Positions 37,199 to 47,350 of a stretch of DNA of 64,000 nt are shown piece after piece. How positions within the stretch are numbered: the stretch's first letter is position 1; the number at the start of each line of letters is the position of its first letter. The stretch covers positions 1 through 64,000 of the forward strand of contig JALOAD010000012.1 of assembly GCA_023228995.1 (NCBI GenBank). Direction: 5' to 3'. Made by a program: the position numbers and the translations under genes. The stretch comes from Candidatus Muiribacterium halophilum. GTDB taxonomy: Bacteria > Muiribacteriota > Muiribacteriia > Muiribacteriales > Muiribacteriaceae. The notes below the pieces were generated by a model that saw only the letters and a program-made list of their open reading frames with translations, was not told the DNA's origin and did not search any database.

Positions 37199-38275
37199 TT
37201 GGGAATCAAAGAACTTTTGGGACTTGGTAATAAATTTGTATCCTATGATATTGGGTCATCGGCTATTAAAATAGTTGAACTTGAAAGCAGAGTAGGAACA
37301 AAAATCGAATTATCTAAATTTGATATATTTAATATACCAAGAGATATGATAAATGTTAATTTCAATGATTCTTTGGTTGTTGATAAAAATTCATTTAAAG
37401 ATCTTCTTTATGATCATACAATTAAAAATAAAATTAAAAATCAAAAATGCGGTATTATGCTTTCAGATGGAAATGCTATTATAAACTGGTTGAATATAAA
37501 ACTTAATCCTGGAGAAAATCTTAATGCTTCTATTTCAGAAAAACTTGGTGCATTATTTCCGTCAGATATTGCAAACTGGGATTTTCATTGGCAGGTACTT
37601 GAAGAAAAAAAAGATAATTTCACTATAATAAGCGAAGCAATTCTTAAAGATAATGTTATGGAAATTGGTGAAATATTCCACGAAATATCTATGTGGCCAC
37701 ATTTTCTTGATGTATCATGTTTTAATTCTATGAATATGTTTCATAATTTTCTTGTTTCATCTGATAATAACAAAAAAAATATTTCACTTATATACCTTGG
37801 TAACGATTCTACAACAGTTATGATTTTTAATAATGGAATGCTTAAATCTTTTAGACTTATACCTTTTGGCGGAAAAGATTTTACATCAGCTATATGTGAT
37901 GGTTTAGGCATGACATATGAAGATGCTGAAAATTTTAAGCATAATGAAAGATTTTTTTTAAGAGAATATTCAGATGAACAAAATAAGCTTGAAAATTATA
38001 ATGTTGTTAAAAATGTATTTGGTGAAATTGTAAAAGGTATTTATAATTCATTTGACTCTTATCTTGCAAAATTTAGAGAATTTAAAATACATAAAATAAT
38101 ACTTTATGGTGGAACTGCAAATTTTCGAAATATAAATGTACTTTTACAAAAACATCTTAATATTCCAGTTACTTTAGGAAGTGAACTTGTTACTGTTAAG
38201 CATAATGGTAATGAACTTTCGTCAGATGAAAAAAATTTATTGATTCCAGTTATTGGAGGCTTGATTAGAGACTAA
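37199..38275 (+). CDS. pilM: type IV pilus assembly protein PilM
   Basis: Actin-like cytoplasmic protein of the pilus alignment complex, which binds the N-terminus of PilN. 358 aa from TTG 37199. SYDIGSSAIKIVELE near residues 14-28 is the phosphate-1 loop and LIYLGNDSTTVMIFNNG the second. FGGKDFTSAI and LYGGTANFRNI complete the fold. Short gap after pilB and 2-bp gap before pilN. Confidence 0.92.
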   Translation: MGIKELLGLGNKFVSYDIGSSAIKIVELESRVGTKIELSKFDIFNIPRDMINVNFNDSLVVDKNSFKDLLYDHTIKNKIKNQKCGIMLSDGNAIINWLNIKLNPGENLNASISEKLGALFPSDIANWDFHWQVLEEKKDNFTIISEAILKDNVMEIGEIFHEISMWPHFLDVSCFNSMNMFHNFLVSSDNNKKNISLIYLGNDSTTVMIFNNGMLKSFRLIPFGGKDFTSAICDGLGMTYEDAENFKHNERFFLREYSDEQNKLENYNVVKNVFGEIVKGIYNSFDSYLAKFREFKIHKIILYGGTANFRNINVLLQKHLNIPVTLGSELVTVKHNGNELSSDEKNLLIPVIGGLIRD

Positions 38276-38277
38276 TT

Positions 38278-38967
38278 ATGAGAATAAATCTTAATGTTTT
38301 TCCAAAACACTATCAGTGTGAACCAAGAGATTATAAGGCTATTTTTTTTGCTGGTTTAACACTTATAGTTATGATTGTAATGATTTTCTCTGTTTATATT
38401 ATACAAAAATGGAGATTTTCAAGTATGCAGACTCAAAGTCTTGAACCTCTTAGAGTTAAAGAAGAACAGATGAAATCTTTACAAACTCAAAAAGCAAGAA
38501 AAGAAACTGATTTGAGAAAAAATATATTTCCAGAAGCTACAAAAGAAGAGCTTAATGAAAGAATTACTAGCTTTAATAAAATTGAAAGAGATTTTTATTG
38601 GGGTTTATTTTTTCAAAAACTTGAAGAAGTAATTCCTGAAAGAGTGTGGTTAAAAAATTTCTTTATTGAGACAAGTTTAATGAAAGAAATAAGGATAAAA
38701 GACCATATTGAGGATATTAAAAGAAAAAGTAATATAAGTCATGAAAAAGAAATGGATATTATAAAAAATATTAATAGGAAGATTTATCTTTCTTGTGAAG
38801 CGTCTGATATGTTTAAACCTATTGAATTTATAAAAAATCTTGAACTTAATGAGTATTTTTCAAATATTATAGTTGGAAAAGCTCAAGAAGATTCTGAAAG
38901 TTTATCTGTGAGATTTACAATAGAATTTGAAATAAATGAAAATCTATTTAAAAGGAAAAAATTATGA
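38278..38967 (+). CDS. pilN: type IV pilus assembly protein PilN
   Basis: 229 aa bitopic protein. The start MRINLNVFP matches the PilM-binding N-terminal motif (INLLP in most homologues). Membrane helix near 24-43 (IFFAGLTLIVMIVMIFSVYI), then a coiled coil and a small ferredoxin-like periplasmic domain. Overlaps pilO by ATGA. The call rests on the motif, topology and gene order. Confidence 0.88.
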   Translation: MRINLNVFPKHYQCEPRDYKAIFFAGLTLIVMIVMIFSVYIIQKWRFSSMQTQSLEPLRVKEEQMKSLQTQKARKETDLRKNIFPEATKEELNERITSFNKIERDFYWGLFFQKLEEVIPERVWLKNFFIETSLMKEIRIKDHIEDIKRKSNISHEKEMDIIKNINRKIYLSCEASDMFKPIEFIKNLELNEYFSNIIVGKAQEDSESLSVRFTIEFEINENLFKRKKL

Positions 38968-39872
38968 GAACCCGTTCGTCCTCTCTTATGGAGAAGACTA
39001 TATTTTATGCTTTAGGACTATTTTTTATTGTTGTTATGTTTATAACAACAGGTCTTATAGTGAATGGATTTAGTAAAAAGATAAATGAGATTAATCAGGC
39101 AAAAAGCGAGAGAGAAAACCAAAAAATTAGGCTTGAAACCGATATTGCTCAGTTAAAAAATGATTTACAAAGACTAGATATTGAAATTGAAAAAGCTATT
39201 GATAAAAGAGGTAAAGAAGAAGTAGAATATAAAGAAATTCTTACAAAATTAAATGAAGCTAAGAATTATCTTCCTCATGCATATATTAAACCTGATATAA
39301 TGGATCAGATAATAAAAAAACTTGAAGAGTTAAATCTTAGAATTGGTTATCTTGTTGAAAAAAAAATTGAGTATTTCAGCGTTGATTTTTCTTCTGTAAG
39401 TTTTCTTCTTGAAATATCAGGCGATTATTTTAGAATTAAAAAATTTTTATTTTTTCTAGAAAATCCTTTGAAGATTGAAGATCCTAAAAGTGGTATGATT
39501 TGGAATGTTGTATTAAAAGTTCCATATCCTGATGGTGTTAATTTTTATAGATTCACTAGAGATATTAAAGCTTTTAATGAAAAACCACAAATTGATGTAA
39601 TAGAAAAAGTAATTTCACCAGAAATATATTTTTCAGATATAAACAGCAAGATAATAAAAATAGAAAAACAAAAAGTTCCGGCAGCTAATAATGCTACAGG
39701 AGCTAGAAATACTGCTCAGAATCAACCTGTTGAGATTGAAGTAAAAAAAGTTGATGAAAATCTTTTGAGAAATACTCTTTCAGAAGAGTTTTTATATTTA
39801 AATTCCTATAAAGATTCAACTTTGAAAATGAATATTGAGATAAAGACTTTCTTTATTACAGAAAAGGAATAG
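38964..39872 (+). CDS. pilO: type IV pilus assembly protein PilO
   Basis: 302 aa: membrane helix near 14-35 (LGLFFIVVMFITTGLIVNGF), a long coiled coil (about 40-105), then a PilO-like periplasmic domain (about 110-215) and a less conserved tail with a Ser/Asn/Ala-rich linker. PilO pairs with PilN and links to PilP. It is longer than typical PilO (about 200 aa) owing to the C-terminal extension. Confidence 0.85.
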   Translation: MRTRSSSLMEKTIFYALGLFFIVVMFITTGLIVNGFSKKINEINQAKSERENQKIRLETDIAQLKNDLQRLDIEIEKAIDKRGKEEVEYKEILTKLNEAKNYLPHAYIKPDIMDQIIKKLEELNLRIGYLVEKKIEYFSVDFSSVSFLLEISGDYFRIKKFLFFLENPLKIEDPKSGMIWNVVLKVPYPDGVNFYRFTRDIKAFNEKPQIDVIEKVISPEIYFSDINSKIIKIEKQKVPAANNATGARNTAQNQPVEIEVKKVDENLLRNTLSEEFLYLNSYKDSTLKMNIEIKTFFITEKE

Positions 39873-39877
39873 AATTT

Positions 39878-40780
39878 ATGGAAGATTTAAAAAAATATAA
39901 AATACCTTTAATGATTATATTGCCACTTGCTATAGTTATGATTTTATATAATTATGTATTTAAAAAAAATGGGGATGATAATGACCCTTATGCTCAAGGG
40001 CAAGTACAAGCTCCGATTGTGAATAATCGACCTCCTGCACAACAACAACAACAGAATACAAGACCAGTGGCCAATACACCAAGACCTGGTGTTGGTGTAG
40101 CAAGCCGAACAGATTCTGGTTCAAGAGAAAAATTTGATAAGTATAAAGATATAGTTCAAGAAATCTATTCTGACTACGAAGCTGAAGAATTTATTTATAA
40201 AGATATTAGAAATTATTTTAGTGATTTCAAATTAAGTAATGATATGCAAAAAAAAGCTAAAAATGCTCTATTTATGGCTGAAAACAATATATCTAATGTA
40301 GATAAAAAAAATCAAGTAAGTCCTACTGTTAATGAATCTTTAAGAATTGCCAAAGAATATATGGATATATCAAGAAAAGCATATAATTCTAGAAATTATC
40401 TTAAAGCAGAGATATTTGCTAATAAAACAAATGTTGAAATAGATAAGATAGAATCTTTTTTAAGAAGTGAAAATAAACCTGATGATTCAGGAAGTTTATC
40501 ATTAAATTCAGAAAAAGGACCAAATGTTACAATAATATATAAAGGTTTTGTTGAGATTGGTGATAAAAAAATTGCTTATCTTAGAAGAACAGAATCCTAC
40601 TCAGATAATTCTATTATTGGTGATATGTCAACATTTCTTCAATTACAGGAAGGAGATGAGATTATTTTGTCAGATTCTGAAAAATATATTATAATAGCTA
40701 TAAAGGAAAGTGAAATAGTTATTTCAAGTGATAGAGAACCTAATTTTACCAGAAATATTCCTATTGATAAAGGATTGTAG
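39878..40780 (+). CDS. PilP-like pilus assembly protein
   Basis: 300 aa: one membrane helix (about 10-26), a low-complexity Pro/Gln linker (about 43-75, with AQQQQQ), a helical middle region, and a C-terminal beta domain (about 205-300) resembling the PilP/GspC homology region, with GFVEIGDKKIAYLR, LQEGDEIIL and YIIIAIKESEIVI. True PilP is usually a lipoprotein; here no lipobox is visible, and the helix seems to be a plain anchor. Position after pilO supports a PilP role in contacting the secretin. Confidence 0.65.
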   Translation: MEDLKKYKIPLMIILPLAIVMILYNYVFKKNGDDNDPYAQGQVQAPIVNNRPPAQQQQQNTRPVANTPRPGVGVASRTDSGSREKFDKYKDIVQEIYSDYEAEEFIYKDIRNYFSDFKLSNDMQKKAKNALFMAENNISNVDKKNQVSPTVNESLRIAKEYMDISRKAYNSRNYLKAEIFANKTNVEIDKIESFLRSENKPDDSGSLSLNSEKGPNVTIIYKGFVEIGDKKIAYLRRTESYSDNSIIGDMSTFLQLQEGDEIILSDSEKYIIIAIKESEIVISSDREPNFTRNIPIDKGL

Positions 40781-40799
40781 CTTAAAGGGAGTTTTTTAA

Positions 40800-42014
40800 A
40801 TGCCAGAATTTAATTATTCAGGAATAAATAATTCAGGAAATGCAGTTGCTGGTTCTATAGAAGCATCTGATATTGCTAATGCAAGAAGAATTCTTGAAAC
40901 TCAAGGTGTAATGATAAAATCTTTAAAGACAAGACCTAATCTTACACTAAAAGAATGGCTTACAACTAAAAAAATTAAAGAAAAAGATATTTTTCTTTTT
41001 ACAAAATATCTTGGAGTAGTTCTAAGAGCTGGAATACCTATTCTTAAATGTATAGATATTTTGCATAATCAGGTGGAAAATCTTAGATTTAAAAAAAAAC
41101 TTGCAAAAGTAAAATCAGATGTAGAAGGTGGACTTCCACTTGCTGAAGCTTTTGGAAAGCATGATGATATATTTCCTAGTATTTATATAAATCTTCTTCA
41201 TGTTGGTGAAGAATCTGGTCTTCTTTTTGAAATGGTAATGAGACTTACAAGTTTTTATGAAAAAAACTCTGCTTTGAGAAAAAAAGTTAAAAAAGCTACT
41301 ATTTATCCGATTGTTATTATTGTAATAGCATTTTTTATTACTATTTTTCTATTATTTGTTATTGTTCCTAAATTTGAAGAAATGTTTGCGTCATTTGGTT
41401 CTACTTTACCTGGTATAACTTTATTTGTACTTGGTTTATCAAGATTTGTTCAAAATAATATATTATATATAATAGGTGGTATTTTTGGAGTTATAACTTC
41501 TTATAAATATATTTATAAAAAAAGTTTTAAGTTTAGAAGAACTATTGATGTTTTAACTATGAAAATACCTCTTATTGGTCCACTTGTTATAAAATATGCA
41601 GTAGCATCATTTACAAGTAATCTAGGTATTCTTTTAAAAGCAGGTCTTCCTATTACTAAAGCTATGAATATCACAGTTAATACTATTGATAATATTGTAA
41701 TAAATGAACAGATGAGTCAGGTTAAAGAAGATGTAGAAGGTGGTATAAATATAACAGATGCATTTAGAAAAGCACCTGTTATGCCAACAATGGTTGTTGA
41801 AATGATTAATATAGGTGATCAATCAGGTATTCTTGAGGATATGCTTACAAATATTTCAGAATTTTATGAGGAAGAAGTTGATTCTCTTGTTGATGCGGTT
41901 ACCGGTATGATTGAACCGATTTTTATGTTATTTCTTGGAGTTGTAATCGGAACCTTAGTTCTTTCGATGTTTTTGCCGATATTTAAAATGTCACAAGCTG
42001 TGAAGATGGAGTAG
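40800..42014 (+). CDS. pilC: type IV pilus inner-membrane platform protein PilC
   Basis: 404 aa with two T2SSF domains, at about 65-190 and 268-390. The start PEFNYSGINNSGN is the family N-terminal motif. Membrane helices lie near 170-190, 218-238 and 378-398. GEESGLLFEMV and GDQSGILEDML mark the paired repeats. It couples the ATPase to pilin insertion. It sits between the PilP-like and pilQ genes, whereas in many genomes it lies next to pilB/pilD. Confidence 0.94.
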   Translation: MPEFNYSGINNSGNAVAGSIEASDIANARRILETQGVMIKSLKTRPNLTLKEWLTTKKIKEKDIFLFTKYLGVVLRAGIPILKCIDILHNQVENLRFKKKLAKVKSDVEGGLPLAEAFGKHDDIFPSIYINLLHVGEESGLLFEMVMRLTSFYEKNSALRKKVKKATIYPIVIIVIAFFITIFLLFVIVPKFEEMFASFGSTLPGITLFVLGLSRFVQNNILYIIGGIFGVITSYKYIYKKSFKFRRTIDVLTMKIPLIGPLVIKYAVASFTSNLGILLKAGLPITKAMNITVNTIDNIVINEQMSQVKEDVEGGINITDAFRKAPVMPTMVVEMINIGDQSGILEDMLTNISEFYEEEVDSLVDAVTGMIEPIFMLFLGVVIGTLVLSMFLPIFKMSQAVKME

Positions 42015-42050
42015 ACATTAAATAAACCGGTATTGAAACAGGAGAACTAT

Positions 42051-44714
42051 ATGAATTCAAAAAAAATCTTTATTATTATTATTTCTTTTTTAATTTTCTT
42101 GATAAATATTGAGGCTTCCATAGAGCTTAAATCTATTAAGATATTGGAAACGCCACATACTATTGATTTTCAGATGTCTTTTTCTGAAAGTTCATTTAAT
42201 TACTTTCCTGTACAGACTGGTAATGTAATTCAGCTTGATCTTCCTAATGTAAGATATAGAAAAGGTGAGACAACAGAAAGTGTATATAAAGGTTCTGTTA
42301 TGCTTTATCAGACTAAATATATTGATAATGAAGAAACATCTTTTCGTGCTGTTATAACTTTGACTGATCCTGTTCCTTATAAAATTGAAAAAGTAGCTTC
42401 TTCTTTAAAAATAATTATATCAAAAACAAGGGATGCTATAAGTGATGAAAAAGTTCAAGGAGAATACTTATCAAAAATTGATAAGATGAAAGCTGGAACT
42501 CTTTATACAAAAGCAACTGAAGCTATGCGAAATAAAGAATGGGAAAAAGCATTTAATTATCTTAAAGATGTTTATGTGCTTGATAAAAACAATTCAGATA
42601 TAGAAAAAGCTTTAAATATTGCTCAAGAAAAAGTGTTTGAAATCAAAGCTTATGATTCTAGATTAAAGGAAGCATTAGAATTTTATTCAGAAGGTAATTA
42701 TAATAAAGCAATTGAGATATTAGAAAGGTTTACAGAACAGTATGGTCCTTCAGCGGATTCTGAATATTATCTTGGAAAATCTCTTTTTGAGATAAAAGAT
42801 TATAAAAAAGCTGGAAAACATTTTGAATATGTTAAAAAAAATCATCCTGGATATAGTTTTATTTCTACTGTAAATCAGCTTATTGATAGAGTTGATTATT
42901 ATATGGCAAATGATATTTCAGGTGAAGATGTTATAGATTTTGCTGTTGAAAACAAAACTGTTCAAGAAACAATAGCTTCTATTCTTTATGGAACTGGTTT
43001 TAAATTTCAGATTGAAGATAATGTTTCAAGATTAGTTACTATTGATATTCAGAAAAAAAGTCTTAGAGAAGCTTTGGATATGATAATGAAAGATACAGGT
43101 CTTCAATATGTAATTGAAAACAAAGTTGTTAAAATTTCAAAAAAACGAATTGAAAAAAATATTCTTTCAAAACTTACATTTAATAATATGACTCTTGAAG
43201 AAGTTTTGAATGCTGTTTCTTCTTTTATGAATATAAATATTATATTACATCCTGATATAGATAGAACTAAGAGAGTTTCTTTTTTCATAGATAATGATGA
43301 AATAAGTCTTGAAGAATTTTTTGACCTAATTTTAAAAACTAATAATCTTGTTGCTCAAAAATATAATGAAACAACTTATTTTATTGCAGATTTTTTGAAA
43401 GCTAAAGAAAATAGTTATCAGCAGAAATTTCCAAAAATATTCAAATTACATTATGTAACTCCAGAAGAAGCTATATATTCTATGAAAAGTATTAAAAAAT
43501 TCAGAGAAGAGCTTGATTTTGATAATATAGTTGTGTTTGATCTTGACACAGAGCAAAAAATTATAAATAATGAAACTGAATTTATAGAGGAAATTGACAA
43601 AATCCAAAGATATAAAGATGCTTTATCTCAGCTTAATCAAAGTGATGTTACAGATGTTGGAGCATCTTCAAAAGAACAGCTTCTTGAATCTTATGTTAGT
43701 CATGTTGTTAATGATGCTGGTAAATCTGATATTACTATGGATATAAAGACTGAAAAAAAGGATAATCTATCTGAAAAGACTTTGGATTCTATGGATGTTA
43801 GAACTGGTTCATATAAAATAGAAGTAAAAGATATGGTTAGTACAAGACGAAAAGTTAAAGCAGTTTATGCATTTGAAACAAGAGAAAATCTAGAAAAAAT
43901 AGAAAGATTTCTTAATACTATTGATATTAAAAGAAAACAAGTTCTTATTGCTATGAAAGTAATGGATCTTGACAGTAATTATACAGATACTTTTGGAATA
44001 GATACAAAATTTGATGGTAATCCTGATTCTCTTAATGTTGCTTCGCTTAAAAACATTTCTGATATAAAACTTGAATCAACACTTAATTTTATTGAAGAAA
44101 AGAGAAAAGGTAAAATTCTTGCAAGTCCTACAATTAGAGCTATAGATGGGCATTCTGCAAAAATACAAATAACAAAAAATTATCTTCTTAAAACTAAAAG
44201 AACTTTTGAGACTAGTGAAAGAAGAGAGTCAGAAAATGGCGGTATAGTAGATGTTCCTAAAATTGAGATTATAGATGATTTTAAAGAAGTTGAAGTTGGT
44301 CTTGTTATGATAGTTCTTCCTAGTGTTAACGATAAGAATGAAATAACAATAGATATTTCTGTAAATGATTCTGGTATAACTGGTGAAACTGCTGAAGGAC
44401 TTGCTATAACAAGTGTTAGAACTACAGATACTATTGTAAGACTTATGGATGGCGAGACAATTGTTATGGGTGGTCTTATTTCAAGAAGAAATTCTGTAGA
44501 AAATCGAAATGTTCCTTTGATTTCAAGATTGCCTGGCATTGGTAGATTCTTTAGAAAAAGATCACAAAAAGATGAAGAAAATGAAATGGTTATTTTTATG
44601 TCTGCTTATGTTGTTGAAGATGAAGAAGAAAATGTTACAACAGACAATGTTAAATCAAATACTAAAGATTTTGATAATGTTGTAAATGAGTTAAAGTATA
44701 GACTTGGAAAATAA
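42051..44714 (+). CDS. pilQ: type IV pilus secretin PilQ
   Basis: Outer-membrane secretin channel, the best evidence in the window for a second membrane. ATG 42051 follows acaggag; an upstream in-frame TTG at 42033 is less likely. 887 aa: signal peptide (IFIIIISFLIFLINIEA), AMIN-like domain (about 22-120), a TPR-like helical segment (130-285), STN/N1-type domains, and the secretin core (about 690-830) with RGKILASPTIRA-like KILASPTIRAIDGH, VVDVP-type region, and VIVRLMDGETIVMGGLISR-like ending RLPGIGRFFRKRS. The internal TPR insertion is unusual for PilQ. Confidence 0.9.
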   Translation: MNSKKIFIIIISFLIFLINIEASIELKSIKILETPHTIDFQMSFSESSFNYFPVQTGNVIQLDLPNVRYRKGETTESVYKGSVMLYQTKYIDNEETSFRAVITLTDPVPYKIEKVASSLKIIISKTRDAISDEKVQGEYLSKIDKMKAGTLYTKATEAMRNKEWEKAFNYLKDVYVLDKNNSDIEKALNIAQEKVFEIKAYDSRLKEALEFYSEGNYNKAIEILERFTEQYGPSADSEYYLGKSLFEIKDYKKAGKHFEYVKKNHPGYSFISTVNQLIDRVDYYMANDISGEDVIDFAVENKTVQETIASILYGTGFKFQIEDNVSRLVTIDIQKKSLREALDMIMKDTGLQYVIENKVVKISKKRIEKNILSKLTFNNMTLEEVLNAVSSFMNINIILHPDIDRTKRVSFFIDNDEISLEEFFDLILKTNNLVAQKYNETTYFIADFLKAKENSYQQKFPKIFKLHYVTPEEAIYSMKSIKKFREELDFDNIVVFDLDTEQKIINNETEFIEEIDKIQRYKDALSQLNQSDVTDVGASSKEQLLESYVSHVVNDAGKSDITMDIKTEKKDNLSEKTLDSMDVRTGSYKIEVKDMVSTRRKVKAVYAFETRENLEKIERFLNTIDIKRKQVLIAMKVMDLDSNYTDTFGIDTKFDGNPDSLNVASLKNISDIKLESTLNFIEEKRKGKILASPTIRAIDGHSAKIQITKNYLLKTKRTFETSERRESENGGIVDVPKIEIIDDFKEVEVGLVMIVLPSVNDKNEITIDISVNDSGITGETAEGLAITSVRTTDTIVRLMDGETIVMGGLISRRNSVENRNVPLISRLPGIGRFFRKRSQKDEENEMVIFMSAYVVEDEEENVTTDNVKSNTKDFDNVVNELKYRLGK

Positions 44715-44741
44715 TTTTTATTCTGTTAATTTAATATCAGA

Positions 44742-46784
44742 ATGATATTAAATGATTTTTTAAAAAAAGAAATTAGATTTATAAAAGGAGTTGGTCCTAT
44801 AAAGGGCCAACTTTTTAATAAATTAGATATATATACAATAAAAGATATTATTGAATATAGACCTTTTAGATATGATGATCTTTCTGTTGTAACAAATGTT
44901 TGCGATTATGATGATAATCAAAATAAATTGTATTTTCTTAAAATTCTTGATAAAAGAGTTGTAAATTCAAAAAACTATAAAATAATTAAACTTAGAGCAA
45001 TAGATAATACTTCATATTGTGATATTGTGTTTTTTAATCAGGATTATCTCAAAAATAAATTTGATATTGGAAAGAAATATTATTTTTTTGGAAAATTTAA
45101 AAATGAATTTAATTCTTTAACACTAAATTCCCCAGATTTTTATAAAGAAAATGAATTAAAAGAAAAAATACTTCCTGTTTATCTGCTGACTGCTGGATTA
45201 AGTTTGAATTATTTTAGAAAAGTAATAAAAAATGTGTTGAATGAATTAAATACTTTTAATTTCGAAGAAATTATTCCTGAATTTATTTTAAAAAAATATT
45301 TAGTTGAAAATTATAAAAAAAGTATTTTTAATATACATTTTCCTGATAATTTTGAAAATTGTCTTAAAAGTTTAAAAGATCTTAAATTTAGAGAAATATT
45401 TACATTACATTTAGCATTCTCGCTTATGAAAGAAAAGAAATCTCAAAAAAATAATATTAAATGGATTAATGATTTTGATTTAATAAAATTTGAAGTTTTA
45501 TTACCTTTTAAATTAACAAATGATCAAAAAAAATCAATAATAGAAATAGAAAAAAAATTAAATTTAGGCTTTAATATTAACATTCTTCTTCAAGGAGATG
45601 TTGGAGCTGGAAAAACAGTTGTTGTTGTTTATTTTCTTTTAAAAGCTTATTTGTCAGGTTATAAATCAATTATAATGGCTCCGACTGAAGTTTTAGCAAA
45701 ACAACATTTTAATAGTATTACAAAATTGCTTGAAAAAATAAACCCTAGAATTATTTTTATAAGAGGTGGAAATTATAAAGGTAAAAAAGATGATTTATTA
45801 CTTCTTGATGATGAAAAACCTGCAATTGTAATTGGTACTCATGCATTATTTCAAAAAAATATAAAATATAGCAGTACAGCTATTACTATTATTGATGAAC
45901 AGCATAGATTTGGTGTTAAGCAGAGAATGGAACTTATTAAATTATCAAATTGCCCAAATGTTATTGTAATGAGTGCAACTCCTATACCAAGAACACTTTC
46001 TTTAACTGTTTATGGAGATATGGATTATTCTGTAATTAAGGAAAAACCAGCCGAAAGAATTAAAATAAAAACTTTTGTTAGAAGCGAAGAAAGTCTTTTT
46101 AAAATATATGAGTTTATAAAAAAGCGCGTTGATTATGGAGAAAAATGTTTTATAATAACTCCGCTTGTTGATGAATCTGATAAACTTGAACTCAAATCAG
46201 CTATTGCAACTTATGAGGATTTAAGTACAAATGTTTTTAAAAATTATTCTGTTGGACTTCTTCATGGAAGGATGAAAGAAAAAGAAAAAAATAAAGTAAT
46301 GGAAGATTTGAAAGAAGGAAAAGTCAATATACTTGTTAGTACTACGGTAATTGAGGTTGGAGTTGATATTTCAGATGCAACTGTAATTGTTATAAATCAT
46401 GCTGATAGATTTGGAATTGCTCAACTTCATCAGTTAAGAGGAAGAGTTGGTCGAGGTAATAAACCTTCTTATTGTGTTCTTGTTCATTCTAATGAAATAT
46501 CAAAAACTACAATGAAAAGATTAAGAATTCTTGAAAATTCTGATGATGGATTTTATCTTGCAGAAGCTGATCTTTTATTAAGAGGTTCTGGAGAACTTCT
46601 AGGAAGCAGACAACATGGGTTTGGATTGTTTAGATTTGTTGATCCTGCTGAGGATAGAGAACTTATTGAACAGGTTAAAAAAGAAGTAAATGCTCTTATT
46701 AAGATTGAAAAAATTGAAAATATTGATAAGAAATTATTAGATTATGTTTATGAGAAACATTTGAAAGATTATAGTATACTTTGA
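44742..46784 (+). CDS. recG: ATP-dependent DNA helicase RecG
   Basis: Branch-migration helicase that regresses stalled forks. 680 aa. N-terminal wedge (OB) domain; helicase motifs LQGDVGAGKTVVV (near 283-295), APTEVLAKQH, IIDEQHRFG (DEQH box), VMSATPIPRTLSL, STTVIEVGVD and QLRGRVGRG. C-terminal motif GSRQHGFGLFRF is typical. Slightly shorter N-terminus than E. coli RecG. The start is separated from pilQ by 27 bp. Confidence 0.96.
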   Translation: MILNDFLKKEIRFIKGVGPIKGQLFNKLDIYTIKDIIEYRPFRYDDLSVVTNVCDYDDNQNKLYFLKILDKRVVNSKNYKIIKLRAIDNTSYCDIVFFNQDYLKNKFDIGKKYYFFGKFKNEFNSLTLNSPDFYKENELKEKILPVYLLTAGLSLNYFRKVIKNVLNELNTFNFEEIIPEFILKKYLVENYKKSIFNIHFPDNFENCLKSLKDLKFREIFTLHLAFSLMKEKKSQKNNIKWINDFDLIKFEVLLPFKLTNDQKKSIIEIEKKLNLGFNINILLQGDVGAGKTVVVVYFLLKAYLSGYKSIIMAPTEVLAKQHFNSITKLLEKINPRIIFIRGGNYKGKKDDLLLLDDEKPAIVIGTHALFQKNIKYSSTAITIIDEQHRFGVKQRMELIKLSNCPNVIVMSATPIPRTLSLTVYGDMDYSVIKEKPAERIKIKTFVRSEESLFKIYEFIKKRVDYGEKCFIITPLVDESDKLELKSAIATYEDLSTNVFKNYSVGLLHGRMKEKEKNKVMEDLKEGKVNILVSTTVIEVGVDISDATVIVINHADRFGIAQLHQLRGRVGRGNKPSYCVLVHSNEISKTTMKRLRILENSDDGFYLAEADLLLRGSGELLGSRQHGFGLFRFVDPAEDRELIEQVKKEVNALIKIEKIENIDKKLLDYVYEKHLKDYSIL

Positions 46785-46811
46785 TAAATTTGGGATTATA
46801 AGTGAGGGTTT

Positions 46812-47345
46812 ATGAGAATTATTTCGGGAAAATTTAAAAATAGGAAAATTAATTCAATTGATGGTGTTAAGACAAGACCTCTTTGTAATAATATTCAGGA
46901 AGCTCTTTTTAATATTTTAAGAGATGTTGAAGATGTTGATGTCCTTGAATTGTATGCTGGATTTGGATTGTTTTCTTGGGAAGCTATATCAAGAGGAGCT
47001 AAGAGTTCTGTTTTTGTTGAAAAATCTAGAAAAATGGTTGAAAAAATCAAAAAAACTGGAGAAGCACTTGATGTTTTAAATCAGATAACAGTTGTACAAA
47101 AAGATATATTTAAAGGTTTAACATTTGAAAAAGAAAGTTTTAATTTGATTTTTGCTGATCCTCCGTTTTATTTAGATCTTTGTAGTAAAACGATTGAACT
47201 TGTAATGAATAGTGGTTGGTTGAAAAAAAATGGAATTTTTGTGATTAGACATTATGAAAAAGAAAATATAATAAGTGATTTTTCTCCAATTCTTGAAAAA
47301 ATATATAGTGAAAGTGTTATAAAATTTTATAAAAAAAGTTCTTGA
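46812..47345 (+). CDS. rsmD: 16S rRNA (guanine966-N2)-methyltransferase
   Basis: 177 aa SAM-dependent methyltransferase. MRIISGKFKNRKI start, TRPLCNNIQEALFNIL, SAM loop LELYAGFGLFSWEAISRG, and the catalytic FADPPF motif near residue 115 (DPPF rather than the usual DPPY). Its stop codon lies 5 bp before a long 9-bp tandem array. In many bacteria coaD follows, but not here. Confidence 0.94.
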   Translation: MRIISGKFKNRKINSIDGVKTRPLCNNIQEALFNILRDVEDVDVLELYAGFGLFSWEAISRGAKSSVFVEKSRKMVEKIKKTGEALDVLNQITVVQKDIFKGLTFEKESFNLIFADPPFYLDLCSKTIELVMNSGWLKKNGIFVIRHYEKENIISDFSPILEKIYSESVIKFYKKSS

Positions 47346-47350
47346 GAATC

